Positions 1 through 9,202 of a stretch of DNA of 64,000 nucleotides are shown one piece after another. The notes beneath the pieces are model-generated. The model searched no databases, was not told where the DNA came from, and saw only the letters and a list, made by a program, of their open reading frames with translations. Position numbers and translations under genes: made by a program. Source of the stretch: Flavobacterium sp. HSC-32F16 (GTDB taxonomy: Bacteria; Bacteroidota; Bacteroidia; Flavobacteriales; Flavobacteriaceae); the NCBI RefSeq assembly GCF_024171645.1, contig NZ_JALKAC010000005.1:1-64000 (forward strand). The letters are read 5' to 3'. Position 1 is the first letter of the stretch. The number at the start of each line of letters is the position of its first letter.

Positions 1-267
1 ACGGATAGCGGGAAACAGCTCCTTATTAAACTTACCAAATTCTAAATCTTAAAAAAATTCAACTTCGTTCATCTGGACATATCTATATATTATAGCAGTG
101 GTGAATTAGATTATTCCATTTATCTAGATGTCCATAAAACGCACCGCTATGAATCTGCACGAAAAACGCGATCATTAATTTATTACATAACCTAATTATA
201 TGTATAAAAAATAAATCCGACAGGTTTTAGAAACCTGTCGGATTGTGAAATATTCATTTATCTAAAA
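1..267. other. Left-edge spacer, possible 3' end of an upstream plus-strand gene
   Basis: Plus-strand frame 1 is open from the window edge to a TAA at 43-45 (last residues IKLTKF), so the end of an upstream gene is possible. The same frame then stays open from 46 to a TAA at 193-195 without an ATG, which could be a decayed gene or chance. The rest is the terminator hairpin listed separately. Nothing here can be assigned to a family. Confidence 0.2.
214..244. terminator. CCGACAGG-type hairpin terminator, copy 1
   Basis: Perfect 14-bp arms (AATCCGACAGGTTT and its complement) around a 3-base loop, with an A-rich run on the low-coordinate side that becomes a U-tract for minus-strand transcription. 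It lies 24 bases beyond the stop codon of the permease gene at 268-1503. The same hairpin recurs near 12000, 29458, 30776 and 63230. Confidence 0.7.
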
Positions 268-1503
268 TCAATCAAAGCGAATTGCTTTTACGGGAGAGAT
301 TTTTGTTATTATATAAGAAGGAATTAATAACACCAGGAAACACACTGTTACAGTTAACAAATTTAGCAATGCAATGTATCCCCAATTTAAATATACCGGC
401 GCCTGGTTTACATAGTAGTTTTCGGGGTTTAGATGAATGATTCCAAATTGCTGTTGAACCAGAAGTAATGAAATCCCAATTAAATTACCCCAGAACAATC
501 CTCTAATAATAAGATAAAATGCATTGTATAAAAAAACTTTTCTAACTGTCCAGTTGTTCGCTCCTAATGCTTTTAAAATACCTATCATTTGTGTACGTTC
601 CAAAATAAGAACTAGTAATGCCACTACCATATTGATGGTAGCCACTAAAATCATTATTCCCAAAATAACGACTATATTAAAATCAAAGAGCTGAAGCCAG
701 TCAAAAATATAACTGTATTTTTCAGTTATCGTTTCTGTATCGAGGTTTGAAGATATCTTTTCGTAGATATGGTTTCCAGTTTCTTTAATAGTAGTGAAAT
801 CTTTTACAAAAACTTCAAATGCCCCAATTTGATCCGGGTTCCATTTATTGATTCGCTGGATGTGGCGAATATCTCCCATTATATAGGTCGCATCAAAATC
901 CTGAAATCCTGAACTAAAAATCCCTGCAATTTTAAATCGACGGATATTAGGCAATTTTCCTTGTTCTTCTTTTACAAAAAAAGTATTAAAACTATCTCCT
1001 AGTTTCAAATTAAGTCTATCCGCAAGGAATCTTGATATAATAACTTCTTCGTTCAGTGTTTTAGAAAAATCAGGCAGATTACCTTCTACTACATACTCTT
1101 TTATATTGTTCCAATTATAATCTGCCCCTACACCTTTGAAAACAATTCCTTCAAATGCATTTTCGGTTCTAATTATTCCGGCCTTGCTTGCGATTGCCTG
1201 AATATGACTTACCTCTGGAACGGATTTAAAGCTGGGGTAAAAATCCTGTTTCTTTGAAATTGGATTTAAAGTGATTTCTGAATTATTATTGTCGTAATTG
1301 GAAATAATAATCTGACCGTTGAACGCTGAAACTTTTTCGCGTATTTTTTGCTGCAAGCCAATACCGGTTGCAACAGAAACTATCATCATAATTATACCAA
1401 TTGCAATTGCAGAAATAGCAATTTTAATAATTGGCGCCGAAATACTGCTTTTATAATCTTTAGCAGTAATGAGTCTTTTTGCTATAAAGTATTCTAGATT
1501 CAA
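268..1503 (-). CDS. ABC transporter permease, LolC/LolE-FtsX type
   Basis: 411 residues, with the layout of lipoprotein-releasing LolC/LolE or MacB-like permeases. There is an N-terminal transmembrane helix at about residues 25-48, a periplasmic domain of about 220 residues (MacB-PCD type), and three C-terminal membrane segments in an FtsX domain from about residue 275, including the LVLILERTQMIGILKALGA stretch typical of the family. Such proteins sit in the inner membrane and work with a LolD-like ATPase, which is not adjacent here. The substrate is inferred by family only; a role in lipoprotein sorting is likely but not shown. The hairpin at 214-244 follows the stop. Confidence 0.8.
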   Translation of the reverse strand: MNLEYFIAKRLITAKDYKSSISAPIIKIAISAIAIGIIMMIVSVATGIGLQQKIREKVSAFNGQIIISNYDNNNSEITLNPISKKQDFYPSFKSVPEVSHIQAIASKAGIIRTENAFEGIVFKGVGADYNWNNIKEYVVEGNLPDFSKTLNEEVIISRFLADRLNLKLGDSFNTFFVKEEQGKLPNIRRFKIAGIFSSGFQDFDATYIMGDIRHIQRINKWNPDQIGAFEVFVKDFTTIKETGNHIYEKISSNLDTETITEKYSYIFDWLQLFDFNIVVILGIMILVATINMVVALLVLILERTQMIGILKALGANNWTVRKVFLYNAFYLIIRGLFWGNLIGISLLLVQQQFGIIHLNPENYYVNQAPVYLNWGYIALLNLLTVTVCFLVLLIPSYIITKISPVKAIRFD

Positions 1504-1611
1504 TTTAAGGTTCTGTTATGATTTATATTTCTTGCTTAGTTTCAGATTATTCAAAAATACATTTAAAAAAGCGAAATGTATAATCTTAAAGTAACAATGC
1601 GTTTTTAATGC

Positions 1612-2106
1612 TTAAAGCGGTAATTTCTTTTTCATTTCTTCTACTATATTATAAGCAGCGGGACAAATTGCGACATTTTTTAAAGTCAGATCTGCAATTT
1701 GATGAAATTTTTTGCGATCTGTATGAGGAAATTCTCGACAGGCTTTTGGTCTTACATCATAAATCAAGCAATAATTTTCGCTGTCTAAAAAAGTACATGG
1801 AACACTTTTTAAAACATAATCTTTATCTTCATCTATACGCAGATATTGATCAATAAACTGCTGTGGTTTTTGTCTGAAAGATTTTGAAATTCTTTCAATA
1901 TCTGCCAAAGTAAATAACGGCCCGGTTGTTTTGCAGCAATTGGCACATTCTAAACAATCCGTTTTTTTAAATTCAGCATCATGCAAGTCCTGCATAACGT
2001 AATCTAAATTCTTTGGTTGTTTCTTTTTCAGCTTATCAAAATACTTTTTGTTTTCGATATGCTTATCTTTGGCTAACTTATTTAAGTTATTTAAAATTTG
2101 TTTCAA
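1612..2106 (-). CDS. YkgJ-family cysteine cluster protein
   Basis: 164 residues. An N-terminal basic segment is followed by the YkgJ (zinc- or iron-chelating) cysteine pattern: DCLECANCC at about residues 50-58, then a single Cys in SVPCTF, then YCLIYDVRPKACREFP. These cysteines define a small metal-binding cluster family whose role is unknown. The start used is the first ATG of the frame. The gene lies 108 bases from the permease start on the same strand and is divergent from the methyltransferase at 2181. A second, unrelated Cys-cluster protein (DUF3109) lies at 56677. Confidence 0.8.
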   Translation of the reverse strand: MKQILNNLNKLAKDKHIENKKYFDKLKKKQPKNLDYVMQDLHDAEFKKTDCLECANCCKTTGPLFTLADIERISKSFRQKPQQFIDQYLRIDEDKDYVLKSVPCTFLDSENYCLIYDVRPKACREFPHTDRKKFHQIADLTLKNVAICPAAYNIVEEMKKKLPL

Positions 2107-2180
2107 GTTTACTATTTAAAGTTGAGCTGCAAAATTAAACAACTTTAAACTTTAAACCTTAAACTTTGAACTAAATTACG

Positions 2181-2888
2181 ATGAAAGATCTTTTTGGGAA
2201 AGCGATGTATGATTTCCAGACTAATAATTCACCCGAGAACATTATTACCGAAACTTCAATTTCTGAAGAAGATGAAATGAGTGTTGAATATTTGTTCCGC
2301 TCCTATAATGAAATGCCAAAAATTGAACAAAAGGCTTTACAACTTGCAACAGGAAAAACTTTGGACGTAGGATGTGGTGCGGGAAGCCATAGTTTATCGC
2401 TACAAAATGATCGTAATTTAGATATTGTTTCTATCGACATTTCTGAAAAAGCAATTGAAACTTGTAAACTGCGCGGCTTAAAAAATATTCAGGTTCAAAA
2501 TATATTGGCTTTTGAAGGTGAAAAATTTGACACCATTATTTTATTGATGAATGGGACTGGTATTTTTGGAAAATTAGCAAACTGCAATACGTATTTATCA
2601 AAACTAAAATCACTTTTAAATCCAGGCGGGCAGATTTTAATTGACAGCTCTGATATTATTTATATGTTCGATGAAGATGAAGACGGCGGAAAATGGATTC
2701 CATCAGAAACAGAATATTATGGAGAACTTACTTTTACCATATCATATAAAGGTGAAAAAGAAGAAACTTTTGACTGGTTATACCTCGATTATAACACGCT
2801 TCAAAATGCTGCCATAGCAAATGGATTAAAATGTGAGTTGATTATGGAAGGTGAGCATTTTGATTATTTAGCAAAACTTTCAATTTAA
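2181..2888 (+). CDS. Class I SAM-dependent methyltransferase
   Basis: 235 residues. Motif I of Rossmann-fold methyltransferases is clear (LDVGCGAGSHSLSL, about residues 61-74), followed by the acidic SAM-ribose region (VSIDISEKAIE) and motif IV-like ILLMNGTGIFG. The catalysed transfer and its acceptor cannot be read from the sequence. It is followed after only 15 bases by the YfiT-like gene on the same strand, so the two are probably co-transcribed. No membrane segment or signal peptide is visible. Confidence 0.8.
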   Translation: MKDLFGKAMYDFQTNNSPENIITETSISEEDEMSVEYLFRSYNEMPKIEQKALQLATGKTLDVGCGAGSHSLSLQNDRNLDIVSIDISEKAIETCKLRGLKNIQVQNILAFEGEKFDTIILLMNGTGIFGKLANCNTYLSKLKSLLNPGGQILIDSSDIIYMFDEDEDGGKWIPSETEYYGELTFTISYKGEKEETFDWLYLDYNTLQNAAIANGLKCELIMEGEHFDYLAKLSI

Positions 2889-2903
2889 CTTAAAATAAAA
2901 ATC

Positions 2904-3449
2904 ATGGGAAATTTAGATTTAGAGAAATTAAAATATCCTATAGGGAAGTTTAATGCTCCTGACGAATATTCCTCTGAATATATTTCGGATAAAATAAAAG
3001 AAATTGCAGCTCTTCCTGAAAAGATAAAAAATGAAGCAATTAATTTAAGTGACGAACAATTAGATACTCCGTACAGACCTGATGGATGGACAATGCGTCA
3101 AGTTATTCACCATTGTGCAGAAAGCCATATGAATTGTTATGTCAGATTAAAATGGGCTTTAACCGAAAACAATCCAATTATAAAACCTTATGATGAAAAA
3201 TTGTGGTCTGATCTGCCCGACAGTTTAACTATGCCAATTACTCCAACATTAAGTTTATTAGAAGGGTTACATTTTAGGTTAGCCTATATAATGAAAAACT
3301 TATCTAAAAATGATCTGGAAAAATCTTTTATTCATCCGGAGAATAATTCTGAGTACAAAATCAAGCAAATTATTGGTATGTATGCGTGGCACGGAAATCA
3401 TCACTTAGCACACATCAGAAATTTAAAAAAACAAAGAAACTGGAAATAA
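2904..3449 (+). CDS. YfiT/BstA-type DinB-fold putative bacillithiol transferase
   Basis: 181 residues, full length for the YfiT family. Visible family marks are the opening LKYPIGKF, the YRPDGWTMRQVIHHCAESH region with His70, and the C-terminal WHGNHHLAHI with His163, His166/167 and His170. These histidines form the metal site of the DinB four-helix fold. Relatives in Firmicutes transfer bacillithiol to electrophiles, and many Bacteroidota also make bacillithiol, so thiol-dependent detoxification is a reasonable inference. It follows the methyltransferase closely and ends at a bidirectional terminator. Confidence 0.8.
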   Translation: MGNLDLEKLKYPIGKFNAPDEYSSEYISDKIKEIAALPEKIKNEAINLSDEQLDTPYRPDGWTMRQVIHHCAESHMNCYVRLKWALTENNPIIKPYDEKLWSDLPDSLTMPITPTLSLLEGLHFRLAYIMKNLSKNDLEKSFIHPENNSEYKIKQIIGMYAWHGNHHLAHIRNLKKQRNWK

Positions 3450-3490
3450 ACCAAAATGTTTCTTTTTTACACAATGTATATTTATCACAC

Positions 3491-3523
3491 AAAAAAACTC
3501 TCCAGATCTTGGAGAGTTTTTTT
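3491..3523. terminator. Bidirectional intrinsic terminator
   Basis: Arms ACTCTCCA and TGGAGAGT (3497-3504 and 3510-3517) around GATCT, with an A-run before and a T-run after, so it can end transcripts from both sides. It lies between the convergent YfiT-like gene and queE. Confidence 0.85.
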
Positions 3524-3530
3524 ATGTGAT

Positions 3531-4163
3531 TTAAGGAATGTTTAGATATTTATGAGTCTGAAGCGAAACCCTCCACTTAGGGTTATTCATAACATAATCT
3601 ACAATCAGCGGTGTCATTTCTTCTTTTTTACTCCATTCTGGCTGAAGAAATAAAATAGCATTATCATTTACCAGTTCTGCTTGCTCCTCTGCAAAGATAA
3701 AATCGTGCTTATTATAGATAATCACTTTTAATTCATGTGCATTAGCATAAACATCCGGCGTTGGAAGTTTGTTTTTCTTTGGCGAAAGACAAATCCAATC
3801 CCAAGTTCCAGATAATGGATAAGCTCCAGAAGTTTCAATATGAACTTTTAAGTTTTTAATTTTTAACTGCTGAGTCAACAAAGTCATATCCCACATAAGC
3901 GGCTCCCCACCTGTAATTACAACTGTATTGGCATAACTTGAAGCATTATTTACAATTACGTCGATATTAGTTGGCGGATGCAGTTCTGCATTCCAGCTTT
4001 CTTTTACATCACACCAATGGCATCCAACATCACACCCTCCAATTCTAATGAAGTAAGCAGCAGTTCCGGTATGAAAACCTTCTCCCTGAATGGTGTAAAA
4101 TTCTTCCATCAAAGGCAGCATTGCTCCTTTATTTACTTCTAATTGTATTTCTTTTGGTAACAT
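3531..4163 (-). CDS. queE: 7-carboxy-7-deazaguanine synthase QueE
   Basis: 210 residues. A radical-SAM protein with the QueE-type CX3CX2C cluster motif at Cys44, Cys48 and Cys51 (GGCDVGCHWCD), preceded by the family mark FYTIQGEGFHTGT. It converts 6-carboxytetrahydropterin to 7-carboxy-7-deazaguanine, an early step of queuosine (and preQ0) synthesis in the cytoplasm. VVITGGEPLMW is the glycine-rich SAM-binding strand. Another queuosine gene, queA, lies at 29510-30559. No preQ1 riboswitch-like structure was seen in the short upstream gap. Confidence 0.92.
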   Translation of the reverse strand: MLPKEIQLEVNKGAMLPLMEEFYTIQGEGFHTGTAAYFIRIGGCDVGCHWCDVKESWNAELHPPTNIDVIVNNASSYANTVVITGGEPLMWDMTLLTQQLKIKNLKVHIETSGAYPLSGTWDWICLSPKKNKLPTPDVYANAHELKVIIYNKHDFIFAEEQAELVNDNAILFLQPEWSKKEEMTPLIVDYVMNNPKWRVSLQTHKYLNIP

Positions 4164-4205
4164 TATTTTAATTTAATGTGCAAAGATAGTCAATTAAATA
4201 CATAA

Positions 4206-4247
4206 CAAAAAAACCGATAGTTCGCTTTGAACTATCGGTTTTTTTTA
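4206..4247 (-). terminator. Terminator of the exb-ton-pst-TPR operon
   Basis: A 12-bp perfect stem (AACCGATAGTTC, 4212-4223, with its complement at 4229-4240) and a 5-base loop, flanked by A- and T-runs. It follows the stop of the TPR gene by about 20 bases in the minus direction and marks the end of the operon. Confidence 0.85.
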
Positions 4248-4266
4248 AATTAGTTTAAAAACTATA

Positions 4267-5937
4267 TTATTTTAAAGCTTTCACAGATTGAGAAGCGTAA
4301 GCATTTGTTGGATCTAAAACTAAAGTTTTATTGAAATATTCAACTGCTTTTGCTTTGTCAGTATTTGCGTAACTTGCACCAATACTATTATATGCTTCAA
4401 CAATTTTCTTAACTGTAGCTGGTTTTGCTAATTCTTCAGCACCTTTAGCAGTAATGTTGGCAACATACGTTTCGTAGTTTTTAACAATTTGATCTTCTTT
4501 CTCTAATAAATTACCTATTCTACCTTTATAAAGGTAAGCTTCATCATAAGAAGGAGAAGCTACTAAAACTCTGTCAAAAGCAGCATCTGCTTTAGCTAAA
4601 TCAGCAGCAACTTCTGGTGAAGCAGCCTTTTTATCTAAGTTTGCATAATAAAGAGAGATACCGTAATAAACATTATCAGTCAAATAATTTTTTGATTCTG
4701 AATTAGCTGAGCTCAATTCATAAATAGCAGCAGCCTGTGCCCATTGCTTTTTACCGAATAATTCTTTACCATAATCACCAAGTTCTTCAACTACTAATGG
4801 CTCTAATTCAACAGCTTTTTTAATATTTGCAATACCAGCATCAAAAGCAGCCTGATCTACAAGACCTTCAGCGTTTGTTCCTTTTTTAATTTTAGAAAGA
4901 CCTAAATACATATAATCGCTTCCAATCACTTTGTTAGAAGGATTTTTGATATAATCTTCAAGAGATTTAATAGCTACGTCTACATTTCCATTTTCGTAAG
5001 CTGCATAACCTAAATATCTAAAAATTCTAGGATTTACTTTATCCTCCGCAATCATTTTGTTTGCAACAGTCTCTAAGCTTTTGTAATCTTTTACTAAGAT
5101 TAAGAAATCTGCGTGACGCATTTTAGAATCTAAAGAGTAATCTGTTAAGCTTAAGTATTTTTCGTAGTTTGTAATTGCATTTTGCAAATTAACTTTAGCT
5201 GTAGAAGGCTTGTTTCTTCCCCATTTGTAGTAAGTTTCAGCTAACTCTCTGTAAACTGGACCATAACTAGCATTCAAAGCAATTACTTCGTTGAAAGCTT
5301 TAATAGCTTCATCATAAGATTTTGCTCCTTTTAATAAAACTCCTAATTGCATTTTTGCTCTTAAAAGTGTTGGATCTGCTGAAAATGCATCACGATACGA
5401 TTTGTAAGCTTCATTTTGATTGTTTGCTCCATAATAAGCATCTCCAATTGCTAAAAGTGCACTTGCATTTTGAGGATCAATTGCTAATGCTTTTTTTAAA
5501 CTTGCGATCGCATTGTTATAATCAGGATTTACGGAGTTCATGTAAGCTTTTCCAATGTAAATAAATTCATCTACATCTTTACGTTTTATATCTTTTGTAG
5601 CCAAAGCAAAGTTAGCCTGAGCTCCAGCAGCATTTTTATTATCAAGATCTAACTGACCTAAACCAATATAGTTTAAGTTTTTCTTGTCAGATGCTTCTAT
5701 TCCATTTAAATAATAAATCTTAGCAGAATCTACAACGCTTTGATTTAAATATACGTTTCCTAAAACAAAATTAGCTTCTCCATCAGATGGTTTCGCTTTG
5801 ATGATTGATTTAAGCAACGACTTTGCTTTTTGAAATTGCTCAGCATCAATTGCCTTTTTAGCTTCTTTGATATCTTGCGCTTTTGCAACAGAAGCTGTAG
5901 CAACTAAGGCAAGACTAAAAATTTTAAATTTATTCAT
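4267..5937 (-). CDS. Secreted tetratricopeptide-repeat protein
   Basis: 556 residues. It begins with a signal peptide (KIFSLALVATASVAKAQ) and then holds many TPR-like helical repeats along its whole length, for example around residues 20-90, 120-215 and 455-556. TPR arrays bind partner proteins. It is the last gene of the minus-strand exbB-exbD-exbD-tonB-pstS series, 16 bases after the PstS-like gene, so it is probably a periplasmic partner of this TonB system. The enzymatic role, if any, is unknown. A strong terminator follows. Confidence 0.8.
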   Translation of the reverse strand: MNKFKIFSLALVATASVAKAQDIKEAKKAIDAEQFQKAKSLLKSIIKAKPSDGEANFVLGNVYLNQSVVDSAKIYYLNGIEASDKKNLNYIGLGQLDLDNKNAAGAQANFALATKDIKRKDVDEFIYIGKAYMNSVNPDYNNAIASLKKALAIDPQNASALLAIGDAYYGANNQNEAYKSYRDAFSADPTLLRAKMQLGVLLKGAKSYDEAIKAFNEVIALNASYGPVYRELAETYYKWGRNKPSTAKVNLQNAITNYEKYLSLTDYSLDSKMRHADFLILVKDYKSLETVANKMIAEDKVNPRIFRYLGYAAYENGNVDVAIKSLEDYIKNPSNKVIGSDYMYLGLSKIKKGTNAEGLVDQAAFDAGIANIKKAVELEPLVVEELGDYGKELFGKKQWAQAAAIYELSSANSESKNYLTDNVYYGISLYYANLDKKAASPEVAADLAKADAAFDRVLVASPSYDEAYLYKGRIGNLLEKEDQIVKNYETYVANITAKGAEELAKPATVKKIVEAYNSIGASYANTDKAKAVEYFNKTLVLDPTNAYASQSVKALK

Positions 5938-5953
5938 CTTTATTGTAATTAAT

Positions 5954-6877
5954 TTATTCGTTATCTTTTAAAAGTTTATTTCTAATTTGAAGTTTTCTTC
6001 CAGGTGTTCTTACTGGCAGCAACCCCGATTTCAAAACTATTCTCTGTCCAATGTCTCCGGCAATGAATGAACCAAAGCCCATTCCTAATCCATTATACCC
6101 TTGGCAATTTATAATAAACAAATCACGTGCCAAAGGATATTTGACTTCGGCAAGGTCATTTTGTGTAGGACTGTAATATTTATCATCATTAAGTCCTTTT
6201 ACACTTAAAACATTTATTTTTTTCACAACATCAATCATATTTGGAGATGGCTGTGATAACCAATTAACTCCAACTACTCCAATCATTCCGTCATTTTCTG
6301 AAACAAATTTGATTACTTCATCATTTGTTTTGAAAGAGAAAACATTTTCTGTTGGAACATTTTTAACTTTCACCAGTTCTTTCATATATCGAACTGTGCT
6401 AGAGTTTGGATTATCGAATACCAGGCCTTTAATTCCAGTATCCTTTTTACCCTGCATGAAATCAATTACCGTTTTCAACGCAATTAATGTATCATTATTG
6501 CTTTTATTTGAAATAAAAGCAATCGCGTCTTTTGCAAAAGGCGTAACACGAGGTTTTATCTTACTTTTTTCAAACCTTGCGATTTCTTCTTGAGTCAAAT
6601 CTCTGGTTGTTATAGCCACTTTAGCTTTCTGATTTAATAAATCGTTTATTAACTCAGCTTCAGATTTTGGTATAACTGTAATTTTTGCACTATAATAAGT
6701 TCCTTCAAAAACAGCGACCTGATCATCAACGATTGGTTTTACAGTTTCATCAACTGTAACATTTAATGCCCCTTTTAAAATGGTTTCTTTATTAGATTCA
6801 CTCTTGCTTTTTTGGTTGCACATGGCAAACAAAAAAACAAAAATAACCAAACCTAAAAACTTACTATATTTCAGCAT
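5954..6877 (-). CDS. PstS-like phosphate-type substrate-binding lipoprotein
   Basis: 307 residues. The lipobox LFAMCNQKS predicts a lipoprotein anchored at Cys20. The body resembles PstS-type periplasmic binding proteins of phosphate ABC transporters: the N-terminal ILKGALNVTVDETVKPIVDDQ segment, the IAFISNKSNNDTLI strand and the VGVNWLSQ hinge region. No pstC/A/B genes are present in the window. Instead it sits between the small membrane protein and the TPR gene in a TonB operon, so it may sense or hand over a ligand for TonB-dependent uptake. The ligand is inferred only from family. Confidence 0.75.
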   Translation of the reverse strand: MLKYSKFLGLVIFVFLFAMCNQKSKSESNKETILKGALNVTVDETVKPIVDDQVAVFEGTYYSAKITVIPKSEAELINDLLNQKAKVAITTRDLTQEEIARFEKSKIKPRVTPFAKDAIAFISNKSNNDTLIALKTVIDFMQGKKDTGIKGLVFDNPNSSTVRYMKELVKVKNVPTENVFSFKTNDEVIKFVSENDGMIGVVGVNWLSQPSPNMIDVVKKINVLSVKGLNDDKYYSPTQNDLAEVKYPLARDLFIINCQGYNGLGMGFGSFIAGDIGQRIVLKSGLLPVRTPGRKLQIRNKLLKDNE

Positions 6878-6879
6878 AA

Positions 6880-7107
6880 TTATTCTTTTGCATTAATTAA
6901 TCTTAAAAACCGTATTGCCGAATAAACAATTAGCAATCCGCCAAAAGCATATCTGTATTTAGGCTCCATATTTAAGGGAAGTTTTTCCCAGAACATAATC
7001 ATTAAACCCAGCACAAGATATATTAAAAAAAACAGTATTCCTAAAACAAGAAGAAATCGCTCTTTGAGCGATTTCTTCTGAATATTATTAAGCATATCTT
7101 TTAACAT
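6880..7107 (-). CDS. Small two-helix membrane protein
   Basis: 75 residues with two predicted membrane helices (about 17-38 and 50-65) and a basic N-terminus. I do not recognise a characterised family. Its first base is also the last base of the tonB stop codon, and its stop lies 2 bases before the PstS-like start, so translation is probably coupled. The constant position within the exb/ton operon suggests an accessory part of the same inner-membrane complex. Confidence 0.7.
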   Translation of the reverse strand: MLKDMLNNIQKKSLKERFLLVLGILFFLIYLVLGLMIMFWEKLPLNMEPKYRYAFGGLLIVYSAIRFLRLINAKE

Positions 7108-7910
7108 TATTCTGCAGATTGAATAGTAATAGGTAAAGAGTAAAGTACTCTAACTTTTTTACCATTTTGCTCGCCGGGAGTCCATTTTGGACATTTTTTA
7201 AGAACACGAATTGCTTCAGCTCCTGTACCGTAACCGATATCCCTTAAAACTTTAATGTCGGTTAATGAACCGTCTTTTTCAACTACAAAAGTAACGTAAA
7301 CTTTACCTTTAAGACCTTCTTCTTCTGGAGTTTTATAATTATTTCCTACGAATTTGTAGAATTTATCCATCCCTCCAGGGAAATCAGGTTTTACTTCGAT
7401 ACCAGCTGTGTTATATACACTGTTATCTTCTTCTACTACCTGAGAAACTGGTCCTTTACCTACCGGTTCAGCAACAGTAAATTCTGCATCTGGATCTCCT
7501 TTGATAGTTTCAGAACCTACTTTCTTATCTTTAAGTTCCTCAATTTTTGGAGGATCTTCGGTAACTTCATTTGCCTTAGCAACAACCGGTTTCACAAACT
7601 TCACCTGATCCACTTTTGGCGGCGGCGGCGGTGGCGGCGGTTGATTAGGCTTTACTTCCTCTTTTGGTTTGGGAGGTAATTTAACTGTAGCAATCTTAAT
7701 ATCTTTATTTTCTTCTACTTCACCAGAATCTGGTAAATAGCTTGCAATAAGAGGAGCCGCTACAGCAAAACTAAAAATAATCGAACCTATGATAAGTGCT
7801 TTTACCGTAGTTTTTCCGTTCGATTTTCTCAGTTCGTATGCGCCATATATCTTATTACGTCCTTCGAATACGATATCAAGCCACTGATTTTTTATAATAT
7901 CTAATTTCAT
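7107..7910 (-). CDS. tonB: TonB energy transducer
   Basis: 267 residues. After a cytoplasmic N-terminus of about 37 residues comes one membrane helix (about 38-58), a charged and proline-rich periplasmic linker (eight prolines in a row at 91-98), and a C-terminal TonB domain from about residue 175 (KGKVYVTFVVEKDGSLTDIKV). It carries proton-motive force from ExbB/ExbD to outer-membrane receptors. Linker segments 99-120 and 134-170 are unusually similar to parts of the VIT protein at 40377-43610, in the opposite order. It lies 37 bases after the exbD gene. Confidence 0.92.
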   Translation of the reverse strand: MKLDIIKNQWLDIVFEGRNKIYGAYELRKSNGKTTVKALIIGSIIFSFAVAAPLIASYLPDSGEVEENKDIKIATVKLPPKPKEEVKPNQPPPPPPPPKVDQVKFVKPVVAKANEVTEDPPKIEELKDKKVGSETIKGDPDAEFTVAEPVGKGPVSQVVEEDNSVYNTAGIEVKPDFPGGMDKFYKFVGNNYKTPEEEGLKGKVYVTFVVEKDGSLTDIKVLRDIGYGTGAEAIRVLKKCPKWTPGEQNGKKVRVLYSLPITIQSAE

Positions 7911-7947
7911 TTTTCTTGATTATTAGGATGTTAAAACAAGATAACTC

Positions 7948-8502
7948 TTATTTTTTATCTATCAATTTAGTCTCCTCTGGTGTAAATTCAGGAACAATTG
8001 CATAAGTATCTACTCCAGTAATTGCCATTTCATCCAACATATCAACTAAATTACGATAAGTTGATTTTTTAGTTGGTTTAATAATCACAATAATTCCATT
8101 TTTAGGTTTCCCTAAGCCTGCAGAATATTCTAAAACTGTTTTCTTTCTTTTAAGCAATTCTCTGCGAATACCATCTTTACCATAAGCGATATCTTTAGGT
8201 CCTGCAATAGGAGTCTCAAGTAATCCCATATAATAAGTCAGCTTATTGTTTTCTCCTAACATCACTGTCATTGTACGATTCTCATCCACCTTTACAGGAG
8301 GAGTATCATCTTTTGGATCTTTATCTGGCAGAGACAAATCCATCGATTGAGGTTTTGACAACGATGTGGTTAACATAAAGAACGTGATCAATAAGAATGC
8401 CAAATCCACCATCGCTGTTAAATCGACTTTTGAACTTTGCTTTTTACTTCTTACTTTGCCACCTTTTCCGCCACCACCGTCGCCGGTATTTAATTCAGCC
8501 AT
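7948..8502 (-). CDS. exbD: Biopolymer transporter ExbD (second copy)
   Basis: 184 residues. A basic, glycine-rich N-terminus is followed by the single membrane helix of ExbD with its conserved Asp (KVDLTAMVDLAFLLITFFML) and a periplasmic domain. With ExbB it forms the proton channel that powers TonB. It is the second of two tandem exbD genes; the pair differ strongly outside the helix, so they probably form a heteromeric stator. It lies 19 bases after the first copy. Confidence 0.9.
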   Translation of the reverse strand: MAELNTGDGGGGKGGKVRSKKQSSKVDLTAMVDLAFLLITFFMLTTSLSKPQSMDLSLPDKDPKDDTPPVKVDENRTMTVMLGENNKLTYYMGLLETPIAGPKDIAYGKDGIRRELLKRKKTVLEYSAGLGKPKNGIIVIIKPTKKSTYRNLVDMLDEMAITGVDTYAIVPEFTPEETKLIDKK

Positions 8503-8521
8503 TTAGTGTATCTTTTTTTAA

Positions 8522-9148
8522 TTAAAAGTCTTTTCCTCTCATTCCAGTAACTAAGTTAAAGGAATTGATTTTTTGATCTTGTAAAATATCCATAATCTTT
8601 TTGATTTGTGGATATTGTTCTTTAGCATCTCCTTTTATTGCAATTTGCAATTCTTTGTCATCAAGGTCAATTGTAGCTCTTCTTGAAACCAAAAGCCACT
8701 CTTTCAATTGATTGTCTACAGAATCAAATGGAATTCCAGGTTGTTCAGCTTTAACTCTATCAGCCGATTTCATATCGATGATTTGCTTTAAACTTGTAAT
8801 TGGCACACCGAAGTCATCCATTAAAGCAAATTTTTCTTTATCCTCTTCTGAAAAAGTTACACCGAATTTTGCTCCCATTCCTTCAAGAGTTTTTTTACGA
8901 ATCTCTCTTCCTTTGATATCAAAAAACACTTTACTTTTCCCGTCTTTTCCCTGACCTATTGTAATAATTGCCAAATCTGAATCTGGTAATTTACTTTGAA
9001 CAGTAGAAGAAGGCATATCTACAGGAAGTGCCTCTGGCACTTTGGCAGTAGCGGTCAAGATAAAGAACGTAAGCAAAAGGAACGCAACATCACACATGGC
9101 AGTCATATCTGTCGATGTTGACTTCTTTTTCATTTTTATTTTAGCCAT
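8522..9148 (-). CDS. exbD: Biopolymer transporter ExbD (first copy)
   Basis: 208 residues. Lys-rich start, then the ExbD helix with conserved Asp (DMTAMCDVAFLLLTFFIL) and a periplasmic domain that is longer than the second copy, with an insert around residues 80-125. It follows exbB by 54 bases. In the Bacteroidota operons of this type two different exbD genes after one exbB is the normal arrangement. Confidence 0.9.
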   Translation of the reverse strand: MAKIKMKKKSTSTDMTAMCDVAFLLLTFFILTATAKVPEALPVDMPSSTVQSKLPDSDLAIITIGQGKDGKSKVFFDIKGREIRKKTLEGMGAKFGVTFSEEDKEKFALMDDFGVPITSLKQIIDMKSADRVKAEQPGIPFDSVDNQLKEWLLVSRRATIDLDDKELQIAIKGDAKEQYPQIKKIMDILQDQKINSFNLVTGMRGKDF

Positions 9149-9202
9149 TATCTTTTATTTTTATTTTGATATAATTATTACTAATTATTTATCAAAAATT
9201 AA

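Noticed and set aside
4164..4205. preQ1 riboswitch before queE
   Set aside because: The gap to the upstream side is short and shows no pseudoknot-type aptamer.
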